64,000 bases of DNA from Artocarpus heterophyllus (Eukaryota; Streptophyta; Magnoliopsida; Rosales; Moraceae). The notes beneath the pieces are model-generated. The model saw only the letters and a list, made by a program, of their open reading frames with translations. It ran no database searches and was not told the DNA's origin. Where the stretch lies: contig CM046333.1 of assembly GCA_025403435.1 (NCBI GenBank), positions 38,151,521 to 38,215,520 of the forward strand. The letters run 5' to 3'. Position numbers and translations under genes: made by a program. Positions within the stretch are counted from its first letter, which is position 1. Each line of letters begins with the position of its first letter. Positions 23,115 through 40,500 of the stretch are shown one piece after another.

Positions 23115-25963
23115 CTTTGTAATGGGCATCGATAAGTTTCATGGCAACTTCATCTAGTAACACATTCCTTTCCACATATTAGGAAATTCCCTTGTTTCGA
23201 AAACGACACTGTAATAAAATTAATATAGATATGACATGTAGTCTAGTTTTGTAATTATTGAATTTAGTATCTATTTTTGCATACAAGCTTATAGCCAAGG
23301 ATGCATTTTGAACCCTAGGTATCCCATAATGTACACTAGAAAGAAATTTTAATAATTATTTACGTATAAATATTTGTCTTTTTTTTTTTTCTGCGATGAA
23401 AAAAGGGTTCAGTAGTATAATTGTGTTTTGAATCTATACCATTGAACCTTTTTTTTTTCATTTCGAAAAAAAGAGACGAATGTTTATAAATAAATAATTA
23501 TTAAAATTTCTTTTTAATGTATAGGTTCAATGGTATTTAATAATTATTTATTTACAAACACTATTTTTAGAATTTAACGAGACCACAAGTGAAATAGAAA
23601 ATGGGCCAATTCATGCACTCAATAACAATGAAAACATTTCACGTCTTGAAAATTCTAAGGCCTTGCAAAATGTTCAAAGCCATGGAGGAATAAAACATTT
23701 TGTTTTAAAAAGATGAGGAAAGACTACTCTCACGGGACGACTAATTAAGCCAAAAAAGCTTAAAATTCCTTAAGATGTGTCATCAATGTGAGACAAAGTT
23801 AAAAGTCAATGACCTGTTTTGCCACGCCAAACTAGAGACGTCCATTGCTAAAATATACATAGAATTTCTTTTGCATTTTGGAAAAAAAAAAAAAGAAAAA
23901 AAAATGCTCAGAAACACCATCGGTACTAGACATCATTACTAATAAAAGGTATGTTCTATTTGTGAGTCTCATACTACAATAATCATCTTTTATTACTGGA
24001 TGGTACCTAATACCACAGGTGTTTTATAATAATGCTAACCAAAAAAAATTCTAGCTCTAGAAGTGCTCTGAAATGTCCCCAAGTATTAGGCTACAGAGGA
24101 GAAGTTTTTTAAGAGACAAGTGGAGGAGGGTCTCTCACGCGTGAAGTATAAAAAAAGTAAGTCAAAGTTACATATGCAACAGGTCAAGCCCTATGGAGAG
24201 GACCATTTTGCCTCTGACAAAGATTACTTTTTGCTGTCTTCTAAGAATCTAATTGAACAAAATGATGGGATGGCAGAAGGAAAGATAGTGAGTGAGTGAG
24301 AGAAGTGGGAGTGGGGAAAGTCATGAAAGGCATGATTTCATAAAGAGTCCACACAAAACCCACTACAGATAGAAAGTGAAAGATTTGTTTCGTTTTCTCT
24401 AGTTTTGTTTTGTTTTGTTTTTGTTATTCCTTTATTTGTTGTTCATTTATTATTATTATTTCTACATTTTTTTTCCTGGGTAGAAAGTGGTAGACTTGTT
24501 TATGAGCTTAACCTGTTTCCCTTTTATTTTTTATTTTTTATCCTCTATGGGGAGATGAGATGATATTGATAGCAAAGGAAAATAGCATTTTTCGGCATCT
24601 ACATTATTATAATCCGTATAATACCTACAAAAGACAAAAACCCACGAGGTTTTTGCTCCTTCGCATGTGAACAGCACCATTGCTGTCTGCGTTTTTTTCT
24701 TTCCCTCTATTTCTTATTTATCTATCTGTTATTTAGTTATTTATTTGTTTGGGTTCAATTCAATTTATTCTTTCTTCCAATCCGAACGTGGATGAGTTTA
24801 AATCAACACTTGCTGTTACTTTCTTCCTCTTTTTATTGAGGAACTGACTGCCGACCCTGTCAAAGTACTGCCTAAGCCGCCAATTTTTGTAACACATGCT
24901 TGCTTTTGTTCCTGTCCTGAAGTGGTTCAAGTCAACTTCAGTGGCAAAAAATTATAGAAAACAAACTCAAGAACTGGTTGAAAAAATAATTCAAACTAAT
25001 AGTTTAAACTATAAATAATGTAAAAAAAAGCTCTTTATATACTACAATAAAAAGTTACAATATAAATCTCTCATACGCTACAGTCTCAAACTCAAATTGA
25101 TGATTTAAACTACTCTCCCAAACACTTAATAAAGAAGATGATGAACAATGCTCCAAACTAAATTTCTGGCTTCTAATCATATCCTTCGTAGAACTCAATC
25201 TTCTGCTAGCGTCACAGGCATAATCTTACAGTCAACCCCACATCCAACAACCCACCAAGATTTCTGACTTCCAATCGTTCTTATTCATACTACGACTACT
25301 GCAAAACAATCTTTCACTAGGTCACAGGCATAATTTAGTAGTAATTGTACACCGAACTCCCGCACACAACGGGTAGAGTTTAAATCCAATCACCTCAAGT
25401 TCATAATAATGATGATGATTAGGATCTTTTTCCTTTCAAAAGTCGTTCTCCGTACTGATTTTGGAACTATCCTACTTAAAATGATAATGCAATGGTCTCC
25501 AGAAAAAAGGTAATAACTTCTGAAGAAAGAAAAAAAAAAGACGAAAAAAGAAATAAAATAAAAAAGAATAAAATGCAAGAGAACGCAAAGGTACTCAAAC
25601 TGTATGGATCATAGCTTATACCATGTGACTCTTCACCAGGTAATAATTTTTTCTTAAATTCTCAACTTTGTAAAGTATATCAGACCTTGTTGAATAACGC
25701 TATGCCAATATCAAACCAAGTGGGCTTGGAACGCAAGGGTCTATCAGGTAACAACTGACTCCTATGACAAGGAATAAAATGCATGGCGACTTGAAATAAG
25801 CAAAACCAAATTCCAAAAAAAAAAAAAATTGCTGCATAAAGAATTTACATCAGCAGCCAAAGTATTGATAGGATTATGGCAACCGGGATAGGAGATAAAA
25901 TTAGTGAGCTTGTAACCGTGCAAAAGGGTTCTACCAACTGTGGAGAAGACCGGGTGCCAAAAA
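23115..25963. other. Intergenic region downstream of CSN5
   Basis: No coding region was recognised. The foldback element 23332-23524 is inside. A short word GTCACAGGCATAAT occurs twice (about 25212 and 25321). The CSN5 3' UTR and polyadenylation site should lie just left of 25964, but no clear signal was picked out. Confidence 0.5.
23332..23524. mobile_element. Foldback (MITE-like) element
   Basis: The left arm (about 23332-23428) and right arm (about 23441-23524) are inverted copies with some mismatches. Both contain AGAAATTTTAATAATTATTT and a T/A-rich run, so the whole can fold as one hairpin. A partial third copy of the arm lies at 23528-23560. No ORF is present. Confidence 0.6.
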
Positions 25964-29275
<3,312 letters not shown>

Positions 29276-29560
29276 TTTTGTTTGCGTTTTGCCGATTCGG
29301 CAACTAGAACTCCTCTTCTTTTGTTCACTCTCTGCGATTCATTCGAAGAGAGAAGAGAGATACTGGTAAAAAAATTAATAAAAAATTAATTGACAATAGA
29401 AAATGTGTGGGGAGTTTTTCTTTGGGCTTTTAGGGTTGCACTCAAGAGGGAAGAAGAAGAAAGTGTGGCCCAGTAGGGTCCGGGGGAGTGCCCGGTGAGG
29501 ATGATGAGGGCGTTTTGGGCTTTCTTTGCATTTAAATAGCCCAATGACAAATGTGGGTCA
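29276..29560 (-). promoter_or_regulatory. CSN5 5' UTR and proximal promoter
   Basis: On the minus strand the region contains a telo-box-like AACCCTAA (about 29430) and site-II-like GGCCCA/GCCCAA words (about 29467, 29517 and 29539). These are common in plant housekeeping promoters. A TATTTAAA-like word lies near 29530. The transcription start cannot be placed. Confidence 0.5.
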
Positions 29561-30718
29561 ATTTGAGGGGAAATAATCACCTATGTGTAGGGGTGTTCAT
29601 AGGATCCGTAATTTCATCATATCCAATCCATTGAAGGTAAAATGATTAAACTTGATGCTTTAAGGTCTTAAGTATTGTTGATGAATAAACAAGAATCGGT
29701 AATTTCATCAGATCCATTCCATTGAAGTTAAAATGATTAAAGTTATGCTTTAAAATTTTAAGTGTTGTCGATGAATGAACAATAATTTATTTCGAGTTTT
29801 GTTTTTATGTTGAAAAAATTAGCATTCAATATTCTTATTCTAAAAAGCTATAACTTAATCTACGAATCCATGAATCCAATCTGAAGGTTTTGAATCATAA
29901 GGTGTTTGGCAGGGTGATTAGAACTGTTTTTACTGTAACATGTGAGAGTTTTACACTATAGCGATTTTTATTATTGTTACTGTAGCATATGAGAGTTTTA
30001 CACTGTTTGTAACTGAAAAAGTAGTTTAGACTACTTTTGCTAAACACCCTTTTAGATTGTAGAGTGTGATTTTTCTAATTTGAAGATTTTGGATCGGATT
30101 ACGGATTGAGATTTTCTTAATCCGAAGGTTTTGATTTGGATTGCGGATTGATCTTAAATTCGTAAATTCAAATCCTGTGACTGTCCCTATCTATGGTGAT
30201 GCAGATAAATTTGGTGGTGTTATTGGTGCACAACTTTGTTTTACTACTATTACTATTGCTATTATTGTATTTTACCACTTTTTTCTCTATTTTTTTTATC
30301 CTTATAATTCTCCTAGCTCAAAATGCTAAATACCCTTAGATAACACATATTTACATAAACTTAACACAAAATACTTATGAACAATATTGTCTTTATATTC
30401 AATGGAAGTGATATATTCCAAACTTTTTCATAAAAGTTATAAAATTGAAAAACAATACCACAAAAGTGGTATTTCTCAAATTTATCTATGGTAATGCTTT
30501 TCAATTTTTTACTTATATGAAGGCTCATTTGCCATTGCTTTTGAAGGCTGCTTTTAGCTTTTGTAACTGCTTACAACAATTTAGGGTGTTTAGTAAATCT
30601 TGTTTTTTAAAAGTTGTTTCTAAAAACTACTACCCATCAACAAAAGTTGAGAAGCGGGCCAAAGGTTGCATTTTTTAACATCAGCTTCTGCTTTTAGGGT
30701 GTCACTCAGCTTCTGCCC
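29561..30718. other. Intergenic with a MITE, no gene seen
   Basis: This AT-rich spacer has two partial repeats of an AATCCGAAGG/ATCCATTCCATTGAAG type (29615-29735 and 30060-30130). The MITE at 29899-30051 is inside. Confidence 0.5.
29899..30051. mobile_element. MITE of the GGGTGTTTGGC family
   Basis: The ends AAGGTGTTTGGC and GCTAAACACCCTT are inverted repeats, and the 153-bp body has two TATGAGAGTTTTACACT-like words. A related element lies at 60577-60732. Confidence 0.6.
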
Positions 30719-31300
30719 ATGGGTATACTTGACGATATGAATCATTTGAAAAATAAACGTATTTGTTTTGTAGCTAATCTCTTACAAGATAAATTCAGAT
30801 TGGCCCTGATTCGTTTAGAAAATATGATTAGAAGAACTATGTGTGGGGCAATTAAGTATAAATTGATACCGTCTCAAAATTTGATTACTTCCACTACATT
30901 AACAGCTACTTATAAATCTTTTTCGAATTACAACCCATTATCTCAAGTTCTGGATCGAATTAATCCATTGACACAAATAGTTCATGGAAGAAAATCGAGT
31001 TATCTAGGTCCTTGAGGATCGACATAGTGAACTGCTAGTTTTTGAATATGAGATATCTATCCTGGTCATTATAGACGTATTTGCCCTATAGATATGTCCG
31101 AAGGAATCGACGTTGGACTTATTGGATCCTTTGCAATTCATGCGAGGATTGGTCATTGGGGATTTCTAGAAAGTTCGTTTTATGAAATCTCTAAGAGGTC
31201 AAAAAAGCGTAAGAATGATATCATAGTGGCAGGAAATTCTTTGGCACTAAATTGAGGTAGTCAGGAAGAACAAATTGTTCCCTTTTCGAACCTATTTTGA
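30719..31300 (+). pseudogene. rpoB: Nuclear copy of plastid rpoB fragment (NUPT)
   Basis: The frame 30719-31015 reads as an internal piece of the plastid RNA polymerase beta subunit ([52 protein letters not shown]). A stop then breaks it. Further rpoB-like coding continues in shifted frames to about 31300 ([38 protein letters not shown]). The many stops and substitutions show it is an old, decayed transfer of plastid DNA to the nucleus, not a working gene. Confidence 0.88.
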
Positions 31301-31700
31301 TTCTTTATCTTAATCTAGTTGTTGAGACAATTGAAAACAATATTTTCTTACTTTAGGATCCTTTATCTTTGCCTTGAATCATTGGATTTAGACATCACTT
31401 CGATGATCTTTAATCGTTTCAAAATGGCAGCAACATAACATTTTATGATTTCTTTCTTTCAAAGAATCATATGAATGGTTGATTCCTACATAATACAATT
31501 TTGATTTGAGCGAAAAGGTTTTATCAATCCCAAAAAAAAATTGACTTTTGAATTTGAAACTTGCTTGAATTGGATCCTTTAGATTTCTATATAAAAAATA
31601 AACTTACAAAGTTATTTGAATTTATTTTTTGATGTTAACCCTAGATTCTTTCCTCCGAAAAAGGAATCAATATGTATGTACAATATGATGGTTTATATTC
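31301..31700. other. Probable second plastid-derived segment
   Basis: This non-coding DNA directly after the rpoB piece has the character of a plastid spacer, for example TTTAGACATCACTTCGATGA (about 31386) and CTAGATTCTTTCCTCCGAAA (about 31641). It does not continue rpoB, so the insertion may be composite. A plastome alignment would settle it. Confidence 0.45.
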
Positions 31701-34539
31701 GCCTCCCCTAAACAAAAGAGAGAGAGAGAGAGAGTTGTAGTGAATAGAATAAACATATCAAGCCACAAGCACTTTCATGCCTATATAATATAAAAATGGA
31801 TGCAAGGATCTATAGCAGATCGTGTCCTGCAAGTTGCACGTTGCTTTCTAGTAAGTTATTTTAAAAGTGTTATTTGAGCCTTTAATTCCTACGAAAAATA
31901 TAGAAAAATACTTTTGTCTTATTTCTTAGGTACAATGACAATTTCTAACTTCGCATCTATTCATTATATGTGAGCTTAAAATCACTAAATTAAATAGGTA
32001 ATTGAAAAAACTAAAGAAAGGGGTAGATTTTGCTCTAAAAATTAGGTGACACATCACAATTTGAATTTATACTATATTTTCAACATTTGATAATTTCTTT
32101 TTTCATATCAAATCAAAATTTTGATATAGTTGGCATAAATCCTAAACCAATTTTTTTTTGTTATTTCTCAAAATTTCACTGTTTATTTGTCTTTGTTGAG
32201 TAAATTAGGTAAGACTGTTTCTATTAACACCCTTATTTTACTTTTCACACCTTTTTTTTTTCAACCACTCCCTTATTTCGCTTCTTACACTACTCCTAAA
32301 ATACTCAAAAAGTTCCTACACTTAAATAGTATTATTGGTTTTTCCCTTTCTATCCACCCAGCAAATAAACTTACAATTTTTTTCCAAACATTTTTCTTTT
32401 TTTAGTTTACATACTAAGCTATAGTTTTTTCTTAATATAATTTTTTTTTCTTTCCATTAAACTAAAATTTGAATTCCATAAAACAATAATTAGTAGCAAA
32501 ATTGTATGGGTTTATAAATTAATCAAACATATTGTATTTCTTTTACTTAATAAACAAAAAGAAAAATTTACTTTTTTATATCATGTTCTTTATATCAAAT
32601 GAAAATATGGTTCCTTTTACTAGAGTATACAATTTGTAGTTATTTATAAATCAAACAATTTGCAATGTAGCTCATTCTGTGAAACATTATTTATTTAATG
32701 GTTTTACTCAAAAGCCGAGTAAAGCTCCACAACATCAGCCGACAAAACAACGGCTTTGGTTTATCCCTCCAAGCCAACAGATTCAGTTTTATCCTAAACT
32801 AACAGATCTCTTTTCTCTGGAATCACCAACAACACCTCTTTATCTAGACCACCAAGAATAGAATAATCATACCATTCTCCACCCCTTTCAAATGAAAAAT
32901 TGTGAACCTATAGGATCAATTTCTAGTGTTTGCCCATTCATTTTCTATTAATTGCTTAACTACTAAGCTTTCCAGTTCCCTGCTCTAGTTGAACTCGGGT
33001 TTCCCTGCGGAGTCTTACTTAATTGGCCTTTGCGTGTTTGCCCGCACTATTACTAGATTGAGCACCAAAACAAAACTAAGGGTCATTCCATTAGAAAATT
33101 ATCCGTTCTCATCCAGCAAGCTATCTAACACTACCTAGCACTAACCTCTCTTTAGCCTTTCTGTCCTCTTCGCTACCTCTCAACAGTAGACTAGTCGCTT
33201 ATTTTTCTAACAAAGCGAGTAGTTAGCGCATCCCTTCTGTCTTCGAGCCAACCGTTCACTTCCTCTAACGAGCGAGGAAACTTCGTTCACCACTTACAAC
33301 ATTCTTTCTTTTGAAAATGATTTTTTCCAACTTAAATAAGCTCATCAGATGGAGATTTAGTCCAACATCTCAAGCGCATTAAAGAATAAAGAAGAGTGCT
33401 TCATAACCTGACGGGCAGATACTGCCATAAAAGTGGGAAGATAACGCTGTCCACCCCTCTCTCACCACGATTTTTGAGTAAAGATAAGGCCACCCAATTG
33501 GTTGTTTTCAGTAATTAAGGCGGCATCAACATTCATTTTAAAGCAGTCTTCAGCAGGTGGTGTCCCATATTGGTCTCTGACTTGCAGCAATTTGGAAGAA
33601 AATTACTTCCAGATATTTGGAACTCAAATGTACCATTTTTCTTTTACAAAAAAATTAAGCCTGTGTATTTCACATTGAAGTAGTACAACCAAATGACTAG
33701 ACTTCAAAAGTGGTATACAACTTAATTTACACTCAAAATGCTTTAATCCAAGACCGTATACAGACTATTAAATCCCAAGCCCCCAGCCTCACCAAAAAAA
33801 AAAGAAGCCATATACAGACTACAGCCTGCAGGAGACTACAGTAGAGGGTATGGAAAGGGGAACAACCATCTTTCCTAAGTCCACATCATCTCACCGAGAC
33901 CTCTGCGTGGAGACTACCTATTTACAACTCATCATTGTCATCCAAATTTCATCTCATAAAATGCCCTACTGCAGCATTCAAAAATGGCTTATGACCATGT
34001 TAGGAGGAGGCAACAGCTTTTTAAGCCCAAAAGGTGTATAAAATATTTCCAAAAACTTGCTATATTTCAATTCCATTCCTATAATCATGCCACAAAATGT
34101 AATTTTTTAAGAGAGGGAACTAATTCGACATTATGTTTATGGCCACAAAAAATAAAATAAGCCTTACATTTGTGGGACGGTTCAGTGGTCAGTGTGCCAG
34201 TAGAATCCACCCAATACCAACAGCATCAGTCAAGCCACAACAAGAAGTAGAAAGAGACCATCAAATTCCCAGTAGCGGAATATGTTAATTTCAAGCACAA
34301 TCTGTATTAGTAGCAATCCAAACTGAACTAACATTTACACGTGCATTTTTCCCCCGGACAAACATAAACACTCATGACAGTGCAAGGTCAGGACAAGCTT
34401 TTCCCAATTCCCAGAATATCTACTCTCAATCTCAGGTGTGGGTCTACCAAATAACTATTGATGACTAGCTAAAGATCTCGAAACAAGAATAAATAACAAA
34501 CAATAATAATACCTGCTAAATGGACTAACAAATAAAATA
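31701..34539. other. Intergenic between the NUPT and KAKU4
   Basis: No gene was recognised. 33000-33300 is GC-richer and looks like plant mitochondrial DNA (for example TCTAACGAGCGAGGAAACTT at about 33256), which is a weak call. A GA microsatellite lies at about 31715-31734. The stretch just left of 34540 should hold the KAKU4 3' UTR. Confidence 0.4.
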
Positions 34540-37500
34540 TCACTGCATGGAAATGCTTTGCTTTTTCCTATTGTATCTGCTCGGTCTCTTCCCATGTTGC
34601 TTCTCAGCATCGCCAGTGGCGTTGGGTGCCACACTGCGTTTTGAGCCCTGCCGCGTCGAATACCGTTGCGCAACGATTGGAGAGCCATTTGTGATGTACG
34701 CATTCTCATTCATGGCATCACTCACATAAGGGACCTCCACAGAGGCTTCACTCAAAAGTTTGCAGGACTCATCCTTGAGGACACCAACATCTATCTTGTC
34801 ATAACTTGAATCAACCAGATCATGTTCCTCATCTTCTAGCATAGCGTCTTGCTCTGAACCTGCTTCTGCAGACTGACTGTTACAGAGAAAAAAAGGTCAG
34901 GAAAGACTTAAAAACTCAAAAAGTCGCACCAAATTGGATGTTAATGGCCCTTTTACCTGTTTCCTGAAGGAAGCAAACCATTAGACGTATAAGCACTTCC
35001 ATTTCCAGCCACTTCCTTTGATGTTGTACGGTTGCTCTCAAGAGATCTTGGATCTGAAACAGCATTTCAGAAGACAAGTACTTACTACTTGATGAAAATA
35101 TGCAAGGAGACAATTTCAGAAGAGAAAGAATGGGTAAAAAGAAAAGAAAAGAGAAGATGAAGAAGAAGAAGAAGTAGAAGAAGAAAAAAAAAGACAGGCA
35201 GACAAAACAAGAAATATATATGTGTGTGTGTGTGTGTGTGTATATTAGCCAAGTCACATAAGATTGAGCCTTAAAATATAAATATATATATATATATATA
35301 TAATATATACATATATTAGCCAAGTGACCAAGTCATATAAAATTGAGCCTTCAAATAGAATCTAAAAGAAATAAATACATTTATATAAGAAACATAGATC
35401 ACGCTCAAAAGGTCAAAACCAGATGATATTTCAACAATATAAAGTTGCAAAGGGAAGGCATGCCTAGCTTATAAATTAAGCTTATTCCTTTCAGTAAGTA
35501 GCCTTCCATCAATCAAACAAGGGGAATGAATATCCCTCATTCAGACAATAGAAGGCTCTTAAAATCTGGCATGGAAAGTACAACACCAAGTTACATGTCT
35601 TTTCCCTAATAATGCAACCAAAAGTTTAAGAATTACCATGTATGCTTCCTTCAGCGATAGGGCTTAGCTGCTTTTCAGTTGCACCAGTGTCCTTATGGTC
35701 ACCAACAACATTAACACCACCATCGCTGTGAACCAATACAACATTTAAAGGGTTAAACAACAACAGATATAACATAGATCTCACCAAGTTAGTGAAAAGA
35801 TGTGCGATAAAAGAAATCAAATATGCCCCAAGCATCAAAAATGCTTGACAGAACAGGTCTAACTGTCTTGGTTTCAAACATGTATACAACTATACATGCT
35901 AAAAACGTAAAAAGATCAATCAGATTAGACACATCTATATGGTGGGAAGATTGATAAATGCAGGCTAAGTACATAAAAAAAAAAAAAAAAAAAATAAAAA
36001 AGAAAAGAAGGGGGAAAAAATTAGAAAGAGGTCACAGAATATAGAAATCATCTCCTCACGTGACCTCTAAATGGTGTCGAGATTTATAAATGCATACCAA
36101 GTACATCTCATCTATAATCATTTTGACCCGAAAAGTGTAGCTCATTTCACGTGGACTTTATATTTGGTTTACACATTTTAGGGATTTCACAAGGCAAAGG
36201 CTACCAAGGAAGCAACCTAGGCACCCTCGTATGTTGACAACTAAGAAGAGCTTTCAAAACTGTTAGAGCAAATAGGATGTCTAGTCAAAGGATAGGCATG
36301 GGAAGTTTCGCCAAAGACATATATTAACAACATGTTCATCCCTAAAAACAAGCATAAAAAAAATCTTTCTCGTGTTGTTCAGAATATAACAATGACCTAA
36401 TTTTTTCAATCTTATTTCTTCAACAAGATCTATACATTTGATAGATATAGAAGTAGAGAGAGATGGCCCCTTCTAGGATAATCTCTGGCTTTCTCTTCAT
36501 TAACTTTCACAAGAATGAATCAGACGTTCGCATAAAAAGAGGTATGAAAAACTCTTTGGCTTCTCATTCTACAAGATGAGGTACATTGCATAATACAACA
36601 AATCCCATAATTTGCATGTCAAAAAGGTCCAAATACCAATAGCATTAAAAGCACATTGCAATTAATGGCTCTGTTTGGCCATTGTTTTATAGGGTTCCCC
36701 TTATACAAGTGTAAGAACAAAAACTCTCATAGAAGATAAAAGGGATAGCTTATGAAGGCTATGTGGTTGTACATTACCACACAGACATAAATCAAACCTG
36801 TGCGATGCAGTCTGAGTCTCAATATCTTGAGATGACATAAGTCTCTGTTCTTCACACAGCGTACCTTCAAAGCCATCCTTTGTACCTAATAGTTTGACTT
36901 AAATTGATGAGCAATTATGCAACTAAACAAATAATCTCATTTGAAAACAATCCTATCATGCAGGTTTAGGGGAAAAAAAAATGCAAACATGATTTATCAA
37001 TGAAAATAAAAGATTACCTCCTCCATCAACGACATTAGTCACTTCCAAATCCTACAAACAGAATTTATAATAGATATAAAAAAATTGACAACGCAAACTT
37101 ATAAATAAAGTGTATAGAGAGTCCCAATATATATTTTTTTAAGAAAAAAAATTAACATAGCTGTAAAGTGGGCACCTGATTTTGATCGGTAGTGATGTTA
37201 ACTCGATTGAGTGATGAAGCTTCATTTTGTAACCCATCTGGAGCAATTTCTTTACCTAAAGAGGCAGAAATGAAGATTCCATGTCTTAAGATTTTCTACA
37301 ACCCATTTTATCAACAGTAATACTGAGCAACTGCACGATCTATTACTGATAACAAGGTTACCAGAGCAAGCTCACAGATTTACCTCAGACCAGAAAAAGA
37401 ACATACCATGAAATCCATGAGCACTAAATATTTCTGTTGTCATCAGCAAAGATGCATCCATGGGTCTTCTAGAAGCATCCACCTTTTCTACCACGTTAGC

Positions 37501-40500
37501 ATCTACATTTTTAGCTAGTAAAGAAATTGGGCTGGCTCTAGAAGACCAATCAATTTTTTTAGATGGTGAATTCCTTAGCATCTCTTCGGTTGCTTTCACT
37601 CGTACTTTCTGTATTTCCTCCTGGATGTTCCAAGACCCTGTGGTGGGAGTATCTTTTTTTTCCTATATTCAAATTTCAGCATGTAAATTAGATATGTAGC
37701 CAAAGTGATATCAAAGAGAACATAGGTATTGCATCTGGCTTAATAAGTATGCGTATATCAATAATCGTAGAATTTACCTCTTTACAAATTCTGTTATTAT
37801 GATTTTTTTTTTCTAAGGAAAGAGAGAGTTTGACTTTGTAAAGCAATAATTGTATATCAATATAAGAGAAATTTCTTGACAGCAACTTTCATGCACATTT
37901 ATCATCATGGAGAATACTATCCAAGTCAAGCAATAAACAACCCTCAATTCAAGATCAAACTCTAAGTCAAACCAATCGACCGCCCTCCCCAACAGACGCG
38001 TACATTGTTAAAGAAATAAAACAGAGAGAACAGAAATATATACAAGAGCATAAATATTTGGCAATCGCACCTTGGATGAGGACAAAGTATTACCACCAAT
38101 TGAATATGGTGTTTCTTCTTTGAAAAGATGCGTGCCACTTGGTGACGGAGATTTGAACTCTCCATGTTTGAATGTAGGGTATGCCCATGAAGGACGTGTC
38201 CTCATGTACACCTTGGCCATATCCACTGGTGAATCCACTTCATCATCGATAACCTGCACCGAAGAGCATAATAAGCACCAGATAAACCCATTGAATCAAA
38301 ATGTTTGAAAGTTACAAATGAAAAATCCTAAAGCGTAGTGTAGAGATAACAAGCATGCTACAGAGTACTTTAACTAAGCTTTTTATTCAAAAACAATTTG
38401 GAAGGGTTCTCTACCGTTCAAAGTCATTCAAACCTATTCTTGACTGCATCTCTACTTGACCTTTTTCACTACAGGATCAATTAAGCCTAAGTTTCATTCA
38501 GACTTCAGTATTAATGCATCCATGACACATCATCTATACGGCTTCGCCTATTTTCTCTGTGATTGCTTTTTGAACATTAAAATTTGCAAGTATTTAATCA
38601 ATTAACAAATTTGCAAAGATAAAGTATACAAATTGCCACAAATAAAGAAGCTAGACAATCAAAGGAAAGCAAAACAAGAAAGCGAGGAAGAGAATTTAAT
38701 CCTTATGTCCATTATTAAACAGTATACATCTGTGTGTATGTAGAGAGAGAAAGGGAAAAAAATAATGGCATAAATCATATGGTCCCACTTGGTAGGTTAA
38801 CTATGAAAGAGTACCGACTTTTGGAGAGGAAACAGAGTAAAAAAATAAAGATTTACGTCATTCATATCTGATTTTGAAGCTGATCTCAATTTCTTTTCTG
38901 ACAACCACTTTTTTGCCTCCATAACAGCTGTACAACGAAGACTCTGCTCGTCGGCTTCTACAACATACTTGAAACCATCAGTCTAACATGAAGAATATTG
39001 GCACATCAAATCATTTATTAATCCTACCTCTAGATGTTTCTTTGGGTATCTCATTTAGTCCCCTGGTGTCTGCATCTTTAGTGCTGAAACCATCTACAAC
39101 TCTGGCTTTAATAATCTTTATTAGTTTGTTGCCTTCTTCCCTGGTCAAACAAGAAATTCCATCACAACTCTAAAGTTGAATTACTAAGAAAAAATAAGAT
39201 CTCAATACTCAACGAACTTCTTTTGTTAAAAGGGTTGGGGGGAAACATGAGCAGCTGAGCAGGAAACAAACAAGGATAAATCCTACTTAAATTTGAATTT
39301 GTGGAACTCTCAGTTACCTAGTAAATGTCTCCTGCATTAGCAGCTTTTCTATTGCACTCTTGGAATCCCTTTTTCCCGTTGTTGGCTCAAAATCCTTCCT
39401 GAAGCCCTGGATCATTTCTGATTTATCATTGCTCTGATTCAACCACCATAATCAAAAGAACATGGAGTAATACACAAATAAGTCTAGAAAACCTTCATTA
39501 ATTTGTATAATTGTCTTGTTTTGTAAATACAACCCCATGACTATGAAACCAAGAGAACGATCCTACGCCATATAAAAGATTTTTAAGAAGTCCATAGACA
39601 AGGCAACCCATAGAATATCATCCTATTACCAAGAAAAAATTCCACGTTCAGTTTACTAAGATAGTACTTTCAAATTCCAAGCTTTTTGTATTTCTTCACT
39701 CGCTGCATGAATAAGGCTGTGATTCACATAATACAGGAGCCAAACTCATACTCGTTCAGCCACTTCGGTTATCATTTACCATTGAAACACAAAACCTAAC
39801 ATGAAAAATTACGTTAATTCTGTTCGCATGCTAATTAGTTCATTGACACAAAAACACACAAAGTTCAGGTACTTTCACGAAAACAAAAAAAAAAAAAGAG
39901 AGAAAAAAAAAAGAAAAAGAAAAACCATTTCAAAGAAGATAACAATGCTCCCAGCAGAACGAAATGAAAAATACTGCAATTACCTCCTCCAACATGTCAG
40001 CTCCAGATAAGATGTCATCATCTTCATCATCATTATAATCATTATCAGCATTCTCCTCTGCAAAATTGGAGACAACTAATCCAATTAAAAGGAACAAAAA
40101 ATCACAAAGAAAAATCCAGATTTCTGTCTGCACAAACTACTATGCATCTGATAGCTATAATCAGAACACAAATCGGAAAACACACTTTACACATATGTGT
40201 TGATCCTGACCTTTATGACCTAGAACCTATGACTTAATATCCATTACGAATTAGTATTTAGTTGAAAAGGCAAAAAATGTAAGATAAGATAAATGAAAAT
40301 CACGATATTTAGGAATTTATATGTCTCTCTAACTCGGTTGGTAAGGGTGAGGTAGATTAAAGGGGAGATCTTAAGTTCAAATCCAAGTAACAGCTAGCAC
40401 TGTATCACAAAAAATATGTATATATTTATATGCCTCTCCCCAAAAATATTCTATTATTTTGACAAACTATCTCTGTGTGTGTGCATGCACGCGAACAATT

